64,000 nucleotides of DNA from Cepaea nemoralis (taxonomy: Eukaryota > Mollusca > Gastropoda > Stylommatophora > Helicidae). Shown one piece after another: positions 20,102-30,748 of this stretch. Location: contig JACEFZ010014585.1 in the NCBI GenBank assembly GCA_014155875.1, positions 496,001-560,000 on the forward strand, given 5' to 3'. Both the position numbers and the translations under genes were made by a program. Position 1 is the first letter of the stretch. The number at the start of each line of letters is the position of its first letter. A model generated the notes under the pieces. The model did no database searches. It saw only the letters and a list, made by a program, of their open reading frames with translations, and was not told the origin of the DNA.

Positions 20102-21477
20102 TAACGTTCCATTAGAGGAGACAGTGAAAATAATAAGGGAACGCATTGAAGACAAACAACTAAAATTAGGCATACCAACACCTATTCTGGAGAGGCTACT
20201 ACTACTATGTACCGCCAACATCCTATTCAATTTTCAAACTAAGTCATACCGCCAAATTGACGGAGTGGCCATGGGGAGTCCTCTTGGTCCTATTCTAGCG
20301 GACATCTTCATGGCACACTTAGAAGAAAAGAGATCCTCAGACATCAACAACTTGGCCTTTTACCGGCGTTATGTGGACGATATACTAATCATCACCACAG
20401 ACGAGCTACAAGCAACATCGTTTCAGGCCACAATGAACAAGACGCATAAAAACATCTCTCTATCTATGGAACACGAACACAACGAAGCGTTACCGTTCCT
20501 AGATATTCTAATGAGACGTAGAGCAGACGGCACAATTCAAAGATCGGTGTATCGCAAAGAAACATGGACTGGCCAATACCTAAATTTTCAGAGCTTCACA
20601 CCTGTCCAGTACAAACGGGGCTTAGTACGGACCTTGTTTGACCGTGCTAGAAAGATATGCACCCAGGACACACTGACAGAGGAATTTGAAACTCTGAAGA
20701 ATGTCTTAAACCTGAATGGGTACTCCACAGGATTTATAAAGCGCCATTGCCAACAGCCCAAACCCAAAGCAGACGTAACTACAGTCCCTAAACTCAAGGT
20801 ATTCATCCAGCTAACCTTTCGAGGGGATGACGTAATGCAACGTCTACAAGACCGGCTTACTACAGCAGTAGGTCGAAACATTCTGTGCGGCAACTCCAGT
20901 CATTAGATGTAAAACCGTGCCCATTCCTACACCAACAGTCAAAGAGCCTGTTCCTCTGTACGCCACAAACAATTGTATTTACCAATTCACATGTAGATGC
21001 CAGGCCGTTTACATTGGCCGAACGGAGAGACAGCTTAACAAACGGGTGTTAGAACACATACCTCAATGGGTCAACAAGATACAACACACAGGAGATGATA
21101 GCCACGAGGAGCCGACACACCGGAAGCTCCCGGCGTCTTCAATCGGCAAGCACATTGTTGCCAGTCGCCATGTTGTGTCCAGAGAGACTGCATTTCGCGT
21201 GTTGTTTAGAACACAGAATACTCGCTTGTTAAAATTTGCAGAAGCAATTATGATCTATCAACGCAAGCCAGAATTGTGTAAACAGAAAGACATGTTAGTC
21301 AGCTTAAAATTACCGTGGTAGACAATCGACATTACTGTGCGAAATTGTGTATATTTCAACTTGAAGGATTTATCTAGTTAATTTCACGTAAGTTGTGTGA
21401 GTTCTGCAGTATGTACCTGACGAGATGCAGCGAAATATGCCAGGCAATAAATCGTGCAATCTATTGTTTGTGTCTTC
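20102..21477 (+). pseudogene. PLE copy C, inverted and 5'-truncated
   Basis: Plus-strand copy beginning in the VPLEETVKIIRERI region (residue 430 of copy A). RT motif B, YVDD (near 20371-20382) and the GIY-YIG domain are present. One extra G near 20875 relative to copies A and B (GTAGGTCGAAAC against GTAGGTCAAAC) shifts the frame just before the GIY-YIG domain, leaving 260- and 134-codon pieces. It ends 35 bp short of the terminus present in A and B. Confidence 0.9.
21412..21458 (+). ncRNA. Hammerhead ribozyme-like motif, copy C
   Basis: Stem I strands 21412-21416 and 21454-21458, CTGACGA 21417-21423, stem II 21424-21431, GAAA 21432-21435, stem III region 21436-21452, predicted cleavage after C21453. 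Sequence identical to the motifs in A and B. Confidence 0.72.
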
Positions 21478-21489
21478 ACTATTGATCTT

Positions 21490-22170
21490 ACCAACAGTTC
21501 AGATGACACCAAATTGAACAGCTACGTTCTTGAAAAAGTCAACAGCTTTACATACCTAGGAAGCAAAATGACATCTACAGGGGACTCAACACCAGAAATA
21601 TCATCTAGAATCGCACTGGCATCTAGTGCCTTCAATAAGCTGTCAAACATCTGGAAGTCAAAGACACTCAGCAAACACACAAAACTAAAAATCTTCAACT
21701 CTTGTGTGATTCCAGTGTTAACGTATGGATGTGAAAGTTGGAAATCAACGGTAGCTTTAGATAAAAAATTAGACAATTTTGAGAACAAATGTCTTAGAAG
21801 ACTTCTAAACATCCACTGGACAGACTTCAGAACCAATTCGCAAATAAGACAAGAGACTAAGCAAGATACAGTATCCAATTTCATAAGAAGACGCCGTTGG
21901 AACTACATCGGCCATGTACTCAGAATGGACAAGTCAAGACTCCCCTATCAAGCCCTCATATGGTCACCAGTAGGGAAAAGAAAACGGGGAAGACCAAGAG
22001 AGACCCTGCGTAGAACCATCATTAGAGAAGCCTCATTCAATGGCCAAGTAAATATCCAAGATCTACAACAGGTAGCAGCGAACCGCCAAGCATGGAGAGA
22101 CAGGACTTCTGCCCTATGCGCCGCCTTAGGCTCAAGAGGAAAGACTAACTAAGACTAACTGAATCAGTTA
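21490..22170 (+). pseudogene. LINE-3 reverse transcriptase, part 2 (C-terminus)
   Basis: Continues the LINE-3 frame after the PLE: joining TKTKTIDL to TNSSDDTKLN restores the reading. It encodes VNSFTYLGSKMTS, VIPVLTYGCESW, KCLRRLLNIHWTD, RRRRWNYIGHVLRMDKSRLP and GKRKRGRPRETLRR, the usual LINE C-terminal order, with a stop at about 22150 in GACTAACT-type repeats. This half is open over about 220 codons. Confidence 0.9.
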
Positions 22171-22244
22171 ATCTGTTAACGTAAATAGTTTTTCCTCGCT
22201 ATTTTCAGAAGATGGGCATTCTAGTGATATGTCTAATATGGTGT

Positions 22245-22418
22245 CCTTAAAATTAGCGTGCACGGCAAGTTTTAATGGGCACTTTTGCGATGATTAGATT
22301 AAATTATAATTCCATTCTGCCATTTCCACAACCCTGTTCAGCCTCAGAAGAGAAGTTATATTAAGGTCCATCGCCTGGCTCAGATTAATAATTCTGCGAC
22401 CGAGTCAGCTACTAATAG
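22245..22418 (-). repeat. Rep-G copy
   Basis: Minus strand contains GACTCGGTCGCAGAATTATT and AATCTGAGCCAGGCGATGG followed by TAACTTCTCTTCTGAGGCTG, matching 8950-9110 and 43660-43745. Confidence 0.55.
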
Positions 22419-22624
22419 GATATACATTTGAAGGTCATTGTTATATTTATTGTTTGTTTTCTCTTATCAATATGTAAAAGGGTATTTTTTTTTTTCAAGT
22501 ATTGTAAAATTTGGTTTACGCTTAGTTTATTCTTATAACGTTAACTTCCCCACGAGAGTTATCATTTCATTTATGTTCAGTATCCTAGATTTTTATGAGC
22601 ATGCATTTTTCCCATTGCAACATA

Positions 22625-23050
22625 CGCCTGTGAGACATGGACACTTACTAAACAAGCTGAGCAGCGCATAAATGCCTTTGAATATAAATGTTATAGACGG
22701 GTTCTAAAAATATCTTGGGTAAAGAAAAGAACAAATGCATCAATACTTCAAGAGCTGAATATTGAAGAAGGTTGGCTATTAAAAACGATAAAACAAAGAA
22801 AATTGAAATATTTTGGTCACTTGAAACGTCACGAAAGTTTGGAGAGAACAATAATGGAGGAGTATATGCCAGGGAAGAGAGGAAGAGGAAGGCCAAAGAG
22901 AAGATGGGTGCAGGATGTGGCGGATGATCTCCAGATGGGTGTATCGGACGCGGGACATCTTGCTTATGATCGAGGGGTTTTCCAGAAGGTTGTTATGGGA
23001 GCGAGGTTCTGCAAAGGACATGCTACTGAATGAATGAATGAATCCTAAAT
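22625..23050 (+). pseudogene. LINE-2b 3' end
   Basis: Encodes the C-terminal end of a LINE RT: CETWTLTKQAEQRINAFEY, CYRRVLKISW, IKQRKLKYFGHLKRHESL, GKRGRGRPKRRWVQDVADDL, VVMGARFCKGHATE, followed by a TGAA repeat tail and an A-run. 5'-truncated. The fuller copy is 35395-36745 (minus). Confidence 0.85.
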
Positions 23051-23129
23051 GTCGTCATAAAAAAAAAAAAAGAACTGTCGTTTACTGCCAACATAGTACC
23101 TTGCGGTGTATGGCAGAGGGGTCTTTGAG

Positions 23130-23295
23130 CCTGAGGAATTAAGGCCGCCTGGCTAGCGCAGGCGCCGTGAACTGTGCAGGTTAGAGTTTTCTTTTTTCCC
23201 CCGACAGAAAAATATCCCACACCTTACCGAGGGATCGAACCCGCGTATCCCGAATGGGAGTCCTGCGTGCTATTCACTCGGCCAGCCAAATGCAT
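23130..23295 (-). mobile_element. tRNA-derived SINE, single copy
   Basis: On the minus strand: TTGGCTGGCCGAGTGAATAG (box A) at about 23285, then GCGGGTTCGATCCC (box B) at about 23238, and a body to about 23130. The head is strongly Ser/Leu-tRNA-like, but the sequence after box B does not close an acceptor stem, so a SINE or tRNA pseudogene is more likely than a tRNA gene. Confidence 0.55.
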
Positions 23296-23439
23296 AAAAT
23301 GTTAGCTGTTAAATATACTACTAGGTAGTAAAATCATGAGATGAAACGACCGACTCCCTTCTTGTCGTCTTCACTTATATATTAAGTCTCTGGCACCCAA
23401 TTTACCAGGAGCCATGACAATACAATGGTCATTGACATG

Positions 23440-23615
23440 ACCTGTCAAGACAGTGGTCACGGTTTAATCCCTAGTAGTCACCGAATTCTCTTTATCCGAC
23501 CTGTATAGCTCCGGGGTCGATCCAGCCTCATAATGGGGGAAAAACCGGGTAAAGATAGTCTCATAGCTGATACTGCCGTTGGGATGTACAGTTTTAGGCC
23601 GTCGTACATTCTAGT
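23440..23615 (+). mobile_element. SINE-E copy, diverged
   Basis: Order CACGGTTTAATCCC, CCGGGGTCGATCCAGCCTCA, TAATGGGG parallels the SINE-E copies at 466-640 and 6935-7155. Confidence 0.5.
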
Positions 23616-23699
23616 CAGCGATATACGAAGTAGAGTCTCCAGTTCCTTTCCTCGCGTCTTCATTCTCAGACAATTCACAAAAGCTTATGAAAATTTTCT

Positions 23700-24315
23700 G
23701 GCACAAAACAATATTTTTTTTGTCATAACAAGTATCTCGCACCCATTTAACGAGACGTAGTCGACATCTGAACCCCAGCAAACGGCAAAAATAAAAAATA
23801 AAAAAGACCAAATCCTGGCATTCTGGGAAAGTTACGCGGATCACTCGTTGCTAAGCGACCACACTAACCACAACATTACCGTTTTTTTTTAGCTCGTGCT
23901 ACATCCCAGTCTGATCATCTCCATCACCATCCTGCCACCTTTCCCTCATTTCACAAACCATATACCACTGCATAACTGCGTACCTGCTACAATTTCTAAC
24001 CTGTACTCCTTAAAAGTGGTTCACGTCTACCCATGAAAGATACCACCACGCCACTCCTGTTTTTTCTTCTGGTCGAACGATCGGGATACTTTTCTATCAA
24101 TCAGGAGACCCACCCATGATGTTATCACCGTGAAAAGTAAAAAATTTTGTATATGTCGAAGGTGAAATAAATATCTTAACTTGTACACAACTGGGCAACT
24201 GCACAACGTGGCAACTGCTTTATGGTCAGCAGTCTATAATAATCCTGGTATAACAAGCAACGCATCGATACTACCTTGTAAACGGACGTTTGCACCATTC
24301 CCTTTCCCCATAACA
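23700..24315. other. No gene recognised
   Basis: No supported coding frame or repeat family. A GGTTCAGATGTC on the minus strand near 23765 and a TAGTGTGGTCGC near 23863 weakly recall box B and box A, but in the wrong order. Confidence 0.45.
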
Positions 24316-24318
24316 TCT

Positions 24319-24334
24319 CTCTCGCTCTCTCGCT

Positions 24335-24398
<64 letters not shown>

Positions 24399-24400
24399 GC
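24319..24400. repeat. (CT)n microsatellite
   Basis: CT run preceded by a short C-run; looser CT-rich sequence continues to about 24550. Confidence 0.95.
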
Positions 24401-25675
24401 TCCCCCTCACTCATCTCTCTCCTTCTTCGTCTCTCATTTTCTTTCTCTCATTATCTCCTCTCTCTCTCTCGTGCTGACCTACTTAGTTTTCACTCGCTTC
24501 TTCTCTTTCTCTCGGTCCTCTCTTATTCTCCCCTCTCCCTCTCTGTATCTCTCAAAATCCATAATGTGTCTTCGGTGCAAAGATGTGTAAAAACCACTTC
24601 TGTACACCAACGCCCTTTCAATGATGTGTGTATAGAATGCGATAATTAGGTGAAACGTTCTAGCACACTCTTCTGATGTCTTCGGCTATCTGCCTTCTGT
24701 AGTTCTAGAATCATCTAGCATTTGTGTCATAAACCCAATTATATTTGCAATAACATAATGGGTATGCAACTCAATTATAGCTATAATTGTGTAATGGAAA
24801 TACTTTTACAAAAATACCTCTTTCAGAAACATCAATGGAGAGCAAGGTAAAGAACTCGAGAGGACATTAAATGAGAACTAAAATATTTAAAACAAACAAG
24901 AATATGATGGGAAACACAACTGTTTTTAATCATAAATGTCAGAGAATAGGTTTAACGACATAAAATGGAAGGTTGACATGATAAAATAGTCAACAAACAT
25001 GGCTGTTGTCTCCATCTGCGTTTGCATCGATCGACCAGGCATGTGTAGGTTGTAAAACCGGATGTCACGGATAGTCGGCCATCTTTTTCATGGCATAATT
25101 CAATATTTACAATGAAGTTGAACTTCAATAAAGTATATATATATTTTTCTGTTTTAGTAAATTTCATTTGCTTTAGGGAGGACACACATTACAGCTCTGC
25201 AGATAGAGAAATTTGATATCTTGTTTAGATTGTATAAAAGTTCTAGACTCTTTTTCGAAAGTATAAAATTTCAGTGCTTTTAGTTTGAAGATTCAAACAC
25301 CCAGTCAACATTGGGCAATATTTGCCCGACATGAAAGATGAAAAGGACAGGACAAACATGAGTCATATGACCCGCGTCTCCATGGCAACCGCAAACATGT
25401 GGTGTGTGCATTTCCATTATGAAACCGCGATGGCTCCCATGTTTGCCCAGAGTTAGGAATAATATAGTTTTCTATGAGTACGTACAAGGGCAATAATTCG
25501 TGCCTAGACAGGGGCGGACGACCCAAGTGAAATGTCTGCAGACGAGATGACGCACAGTTTGCATTTAACTCTTCACATTTTCAGTTCTAAAAAGATGTTA
25601 CTGTTGAATTAACTTCTTCATTCCCAAGCCCTAAGCAATGGTTACTCGAAAATAATAAATGCTTTCGTCTATTAT
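24401..25675. other. No gene recognised
   Basis: About 1.27 kb with no motif-bearing frame, RNA gene or within-window repeat. Confidence 0.45.
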
Positions 25676-25678
25676 AGA

Positions 25679-25757
25679 CGTTAGCTTTACAGTCTTATAA
25701 TGTAAAGTCCTATAGACGGTCTATAGGACTTTAAATTATAAGACTGTAAAGCTAACG
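25679..25757. repeat. Palindrome with 39-bp arms
   Basis: Arms 25679-25717 and 25719-25757 are reverse complements with a single mismatch and a 1-bp centre. AT-rich, starts and ends with CGTTAGC/GCTAACG. Could be a short foldback element or a cruciform-forming site; no second copy is present. Confidence 0.85.
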
Positions 25758-25908
25758 GAAGCAAATTAACAATCGTGGTATATTGGGTTAGAATTGGCGA
25801 ATGCAGTGGTTTTCAACCTGTGCTCTCTAACTCCTGAGGGAGACATTACTGATGCTTAAGAGTGTCGCCCCCTCATTTATCTCGAAATTAAAGACTGATT
25901 TTACATGC

Positions 25909-25910
<2 letters not shown>

Positions 25911-25945
<35 letters not shown>

Positions 25946-25975
25946 ACAATCATTATTATTATTATTTATTAAATA
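25911..25975. repeat. (ATT)n microsatellite
   Basis: ATT trinucleotide run with an AATACAATC interruption. Confidence 0.95.
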
Positions 25976-26094
25976 CGATGGATCCACGTAAAACGTGTAT
26001 ATTTTTCAACATGAAATAATAATACTTATTATTATTTACATATTTTCACACATCCAATTGTTGATACAGTTATATAAAATATATATTGTATCGC

Positions 26095-26175
26095 CATTGC
26101 GGGACGTTGCCGTCAACCACAGGTCTTCTAGACAAGTTTACGGACAGTAGTTTGTCATGTCTTTTTTAACCAGAA
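26095..26175 (-). mobile_element. SINE-B 3' fragment
   Basis: Minus strand holds ATGACAAACTACTGTCCGTA, AACTTGTCTAGAAG and GACGGCAACGTCCCGC, the SINE-B core and 3' end. Head absent. Confidence 0.5.
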
Positions 26176-26311
26176 GTCAACGCTCAAGTAAACTGAGTGG
26201 TGTGTGGAATGAACCCATTTTACAGTTTAAAATTACATTTTCAAAAGCCAGCCAAAGCTCTCCTGGTCAACAAAACTGAGACTAAATGCCGAAACATCAC
26301 TGGTTGTTTTT

Positions 26312-26460
26312 AGAAGTTAAGCAGGTTTACATGAGCCAAAGGAAAACGTCGCCATCTCTTAGCCACTCCACTCCCTCATACTGTCTTCATTAGAATGTGT
26401 TCCCAGGCGGTCACCCATCTAATTACTAACCTGAGTCGCTTGACCTCGTTGGTCGGATGG
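26312..26460 (-). pseudogene. 5S rRNA-like fragments in inverted arrangement
   Basis: On the minus strand 26400-26455 reads CCGACCAACGAGGTCAAGC, then GGTTAGTAATTAGATGGGTG and ACCGCCTGGGAACAC. This follows the 3' half of animal 5S rRNA, including the GGATGGGTGACCGCCTGGGAA region with one base changed and a small deletion. On the plus strand near 26314 the 11-mer GAAGTTAAGCA matches the middle of 5S. The gene is incomplete, so this is a pseudogene or a 5S-derived SINE. Confidence 0.6.
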
Positions 26461-27395
26461 AAACAGGTATTTTCATGATGGCATAATTGCATATTTAAGC
26501 CATGTGAAATATCAACAGCAATTGTGAATGTATTGTTACTCAATAACAAACAATCAAACTGTTTCTTCTTCTTTGTTTCTCTTTCAAGGGGATAGCGTAA
26601 CGCCTAATTAGCTAGTCGCGGTTCTAACTTCGTGGCAAAGGATCGCCCCATAATGCTCCGTTCCTGTGCCAATAAATGTCACACAAAATACTCCTCATTG
26701 CCCCATGTGAACAGTGGAACAGACAAGAGTCACGACAAGCCAAAAGACCGCACACATAACATGCATAAGGCCGTTGCCAGAATGCTAACCAAAAGTTCGC
26801 CAAGAAAAATACAGTTCACTGTCGATGGAAGCTAGCAGCCTCAAATTATTGCATAAGGCAAACCCAGTTAGTTCAGCAACCGGTCGGCCGCCATTTTTCT
26901 GATCATGCAGTTCACGATAAAAACTACCGCGGACAGATGTAAAAACCTACAATTACCTTTCTACCTACCGTTAGCTTTTTCGTGGTCGTTTCATTCCATA
27001 TTCTTGCACCCATCGACGAAACCGACCGTTTACTCAAACGTTATGCATGCACTGTTCTTCTCTCGAGGTTTGTAATAGTATGAAACAGTTTCCTGCGATC
27101 AGCTTCTTGACAAAAATATGTGTACAACTTCATATCGATGCTTTGAAGTGTACAACATTTTACATTCAACGCCAGTCAACAATATTCACACATTCAGATG
27201 TTAGTGATAAATGGTAAGATATTATAAAATAATAACGTTTCATGAAAGCATTCACAATAGGTAGATTTACCAACGCCAGCTCTGAACACTTCCGTTCCAC
27301 TATGTTACGTGCTTCTCATAAGGAAATCCCCGTGCACCACGGAAAATATGTTTCAATGTTCGACTGCACACGGTGAAGAGACGAGGCATTTCTCT
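26461..27395. other. No gene recognised
   Basis: No supported gene. A 67-codon frame at 26632-26835 shows no known motif. Confidence 0.45.
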
Positions 27396-27398
27396 TTT

Positions 27399-28700
27399 GA
27401 GTCATACTAGGAAAATATATTGCAAAATTCTTGAGAAAAGATTTCGAACTACTATAGAACCCCAGCTAAGCGAAACACAACTTGGATTTAGAAAAACAAA
27501 GGATACATATATTTTTGCTCTTAGACAACTTATAGAAACATCAATCTAATTTAATGAAACACTCTACTTAGCCTTTGTCGACCAAGAAAAGGCATTCGAT
27601 AGAGTAGATAGAAACAAGTTGTGGCTAATCCTTAAACAATATGGAGTGAGTACATATAACAAACCTATGCAGATGCTTATACAATAACCGCGAATGCGTA
27701 GTGAGAACAACTGGAGGATACTCAGAACCCTTCAGCATAAGATCCAGAGTACGACAAGGTTGTGTCCTGTCCCCTTGTTTGTTCACAACCTATATAGACA
27801 ACATATGTAAACAAAAAACAAAAAAACAGCCAAACAGAGACCTCAAGAACACTGCACGACGAAAAGAACACAGAAGAAGAACCATCTGCAAATCTAACCA
27901 TTAGAGAACTCCTGTTTGCGGACGACCAAGCACTAATAGCAAAATCAGAAGCTGAATTACAAGACCACATGAATAGTATAAACGAAATGTGTAGGGAACA
28001 TAACATGAAAATTAGCACAAGTAAAACAGAGGTATTGACTATAACTAAAGAAGAAACAACAACATCAATTCACCTAAACGAACACCCCAATGAAACAAGT
28101 AAAGAGTTTCAAATACCTAGAAAGTATAACATCATCAAACGGCAAATCAGAAGACGAAACTGAAAATAGATGCAATAAGGCAAACCTACTCATTGGACAA
28201 ATGGCACCAATACTAAAGAACAAACTGTATCAATAGTTACTAAGAAAGCACTCTACAACATAATCCTCCTACCAACTCTATGCTACCGATGCCAAACCTG
28301 GACAATGACAGAAAAAGAGAAAAGAAAAATCACAACAGAAATGAGATTCCTGAGAAGAATACTCAATGTATCAAGAAGAGATAAGATCAGAAATGAAGAA
28401 ATCAGGACTAAAGTGGGGGTTAAAGCATGCTCTAGATTTTATTAGAAGGCAGCAAGTCACATGCTTTGGCCATGCAAGTAGGTTGCCAAATAACAGTATG
28501 CGACAACAAGCAATGATGTACAGACCAGATGGTAGAAGAGGTAGAAGATGACCACATAAACGATGGACGCAGGGAATAGCAGAGTCCATTGCGAATATCG
28601 ATACATGAAGCTCATAATCGGGCGCTCTCCCGCTGTTTATACTTCACCTCGACACTAAGAGAAGCAAGAAGAACAAAATGCGATGAGAGATGAGAGTTTC
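27399..28700 (+). pseudogene. LINE-X, longer but heavily decayed copy
   Basis: Starts further upstream than the copy at 10908: SHTGKIYCKILEKRFRTT, ETQLGFRKTKDTYIFALRQL, YLAFVDQEKAFDRVDRNKL (motif A), then frameshifted motif B and FADD regions (near 27920), MNSINEMCREHNMKISTSK, and [17 protein letters not shown] at the end. Numerous stops and frameshifts. Ends in a GATGAGAGATGAGAG tail. Confidence 0.8.
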
Positions 28701-29220
28701 CATGTGAAGATATAATACATTTCATAATATGCACTTCATCTCTGACCCGTAAATTAAATACCGTATATAATTAAACACTGAGGTCTGCTGTGAACAGAAC
28801 ATCTCTAGAACAAAATTTGTTTGATTGAGTGTACATGATGATAAAGTTATATGCATCATTTCCCCTCAGTTGGTTACTGAGTTATGTTTTTATTTATTTT
28901 TTTATTTTTTTTAATACGATAAAAACATTTGAGGACGCACTGTAGTAAGCAAATTAGCTGAGAAAAATCAGTTGAAATTTGGTTTCTGTGGAAAATACGA
29001 AGAAAATCATGGAAGGACAGAAAAGCAAATGAAACAGTCCCTCTATAAACAAATGAAAACGGTATATATCTAGTTCCCTCGTGTGTTGAGTTCTTTCTGT
29101 GTGTACTTGTCCTTCTGTGTTATTTCTGTATATGATTTATCTGTATATAGACTACTTCTTCTGTCCTTAAGCCTTAAACCCCCATTGGAACACAGGCCTG
29201 CAATCAACTGACGTCAGGCC
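28701..29220. other. No gene recognised; possible LINE 3' remnant at end
   Basis: Mostly AT-rich unique sequence. On the minus strand 29155-29215 (GACGTCAGTTGATTGCAGG, CCAATGGGGGTTTAAGG) resembles the 3' end of a LINE-3-type element, but it is too short to be sure. Confidence 0.4.

Positions 29221-29305
<85 letters not shown>
29221..29305. repeat. (TC)n microsatellite
   Basis: Pure CT run of about 84 bp. Confidence 0.97.
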
Positions 29306-29310
<5 letters not shown>

Positions 29311-29371
29311 ATCTGCAGCTCCAGTGTGGCTTCTCCATACACGTGACTGATTTTATTCTCTGTGCATTTTT

Positions 29372-29600
29372 TCATCATCGTCATGTGAGCGTGGGCGATC
29401 ATGTTTTGTCTCACTTGATCACCAGTGTCGTGGTTCAGCTGCGTGTTCTTATCTCGACCATGTTACATGGTCAAGCCATCCAGATATTTACTTCTCTGCC
29501 TTCCCCTTGTTCTTTTCCCCTAAATCTTACCAAGGGTCACCAAGTTCTCTATCGATTAGTGAGCGTTTTTAGGTCTTACTATTTCGCTTCCCGTTGTTTT
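29372..29600 (-). pseudogene. LINE-2 3' end, short copy
   Basis: Minus-strand LINE-2 terminus: tail TGACGATGATGA at the low-coordinate end, preceded by the coding 3' end that parallels 46945-47105 (CCAGATATTTAC/CCAGGTATTTAC, TCTCTGCCTTCCCCTTGTTC read on plus). Its 5' break lies next to the tail of the LINE-2 copy at 29640-29990. Confidence 0.65.
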
Positions 29601-29639
29601 AGAAGAAGAAGAAAAGATTTTCTAGTTATATAATTATCA

Positions 29640-29990
29640 CCCATCATCATCAAGTGCCTCGCCGGACGATCATACCTCTCCTCACATTGCGATCTCTGAC
29701 GGCATGGATCAATTCATGTGTTGACTCCCTTCCGTGCTATGACACAAAACTGTCAAGAATTTTTCTCACGTTGTCTTCCTCGATCTCTCTTTCCTCAATT
29801 CTTTCCAGTTGTCACAACATGTTCCAGTCTTTGTCTTCTCATAATGTGGCCAAAAAACGATAGCTGTCTATTTCTGATCTTTGTGATAAGTTGATTTTTG
29901 CGACTCAGCTTCCCTCAAAATTTCAAGATATATTTCCTCGGAACACTATTATAAAGAGCTATATAAGTGAGAACAGACCTGTACTTATGT
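29640..29990 (-). pseudogene. LINE-2 3' end, second copy
   Basis: Minus strand: tail of GATGATGATG at 29640-29653, then a degraded C-terminal region (RQLSFFGHIMRRQRLEHVVT, then GKRDRGRQREK). Parallel to 52415-52770. Stops and frameshifts throughout. Confidence 0.65.
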
Positions 29991-30179
29991 TTCATAGACT
30001 ACCCAAAAGCATTTGACAATGCGAAACGAAATAAAATATCATTCTCAGGTATTTCTTTTTAAATGATGTCCTATCCAGCGGCAGTGCCTTGTCCTCACCT
30101 CTTGATCCGCAGCAATCAATTTAGTCGGTTCCCTAAGCTGCGCATTCGTGATTGTTCCGTACCGTTTTATTCCTTCTGC

Positions 30180-30405
30180 TCTAGGCTGACACTAATTAAT
30201 GAATGTTTTTAGGTTAATAGTAATTGTGTGAGTCGATCTCCGTGTTGCGGATCCCCTCAGCAATACTGGTTGAACTTTGGCGTTACATGTTCTAAGCTCG
30301 CTAATGGGTTTCATTTCTTTTGTCTTCCACAAATTTCCTAGTGCTATGAAAGCTTGTCTCCCATTTTTTAATCTTATTTTAATTTCTGTATCTGTCATTT
30401 CCCAC
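30180..30405 (-). pseudogene. LINE RT C-terminal fragment
   Basis: A 71-codon minus-strand frame reads TDTEIKIRLKNGRQAFIALG, NLWKTKEM, CNAKVQPVLLRGSATRRST and LKTFIN. This is the usual order of non-LTR RT C-terminal regions (variable residues before a conserved YGSETWR-type block). It resembles LINE-3-type elements more than LINE-2. Confidence 0.6.
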
Positions 30406-30429
30406 ACACCCCCCCCCCCCCCCTTTCTT

Positions 30430-30745
30430 TCGGCCTGCAGTGCAACCTAACTAGGTTTATGATTGTAACTCTTGAAGTGATACCATCTTAACCATTTTCG
30501 AAGCCTTTGCCTTGACGTGGTGAAGTTTTGTGACATGTTAGGGCTATCACATCTTGTAGGTAGCCAGTCTTTTCCTCTCTTAGGGGACTGCGAGTGCAGG
30601 CATCGTCTCCTCGTCAGGTCGTGGTCGTGGCATTATCAGTGTAACACCCTAACGATGCGGTCAGTTTATTCATCCAGGCAACACGTCATAATAATTACAA
30701 TATCACTGGGCAGATGTGATAGCAGTGCCGTGATCAGCAAAGTCT
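30430..30745. other. No gene recognised
   Basis: Begins with a C-run (about 30408-30422). No supported coding frame or repeat. Confidence 0.4.
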
Positions 30746-30748
30746 GCT

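Larger units (their letters stand above)
15994..21477 (-). mobile_element. Penelope-like element complex (A tandem B, inverted C)
   Basis: A 5,484-bp insertion flanked by the 12-bp duplication ACTATTGATCTT (15982-15993 and 21478-21489). Order on the plus strand: copy A 15994-18598 (minus), copy B 18599-20084 (minus, identical in sequence to A where aligned by eye, 5'-truncated), a 17-bp filler 20085-20101, copy C 20102-21477 (plus, 5'-truncated). The start of B repeats the start of A exactly 2,605 bp away, so A is bounded by two copies of the terminal region (pseudo-LTRs). Tandem and inverted partial copies with a target-site duplication of this size are known for Penelope-like elements. Confidence 0.93.

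Noticed and set aside
18790..20181. 463-codon frame as a separate PLE gene
   Set aside because: Its first 31 codons are antisense to copy C and the filler; the real content is the truncated copy B.
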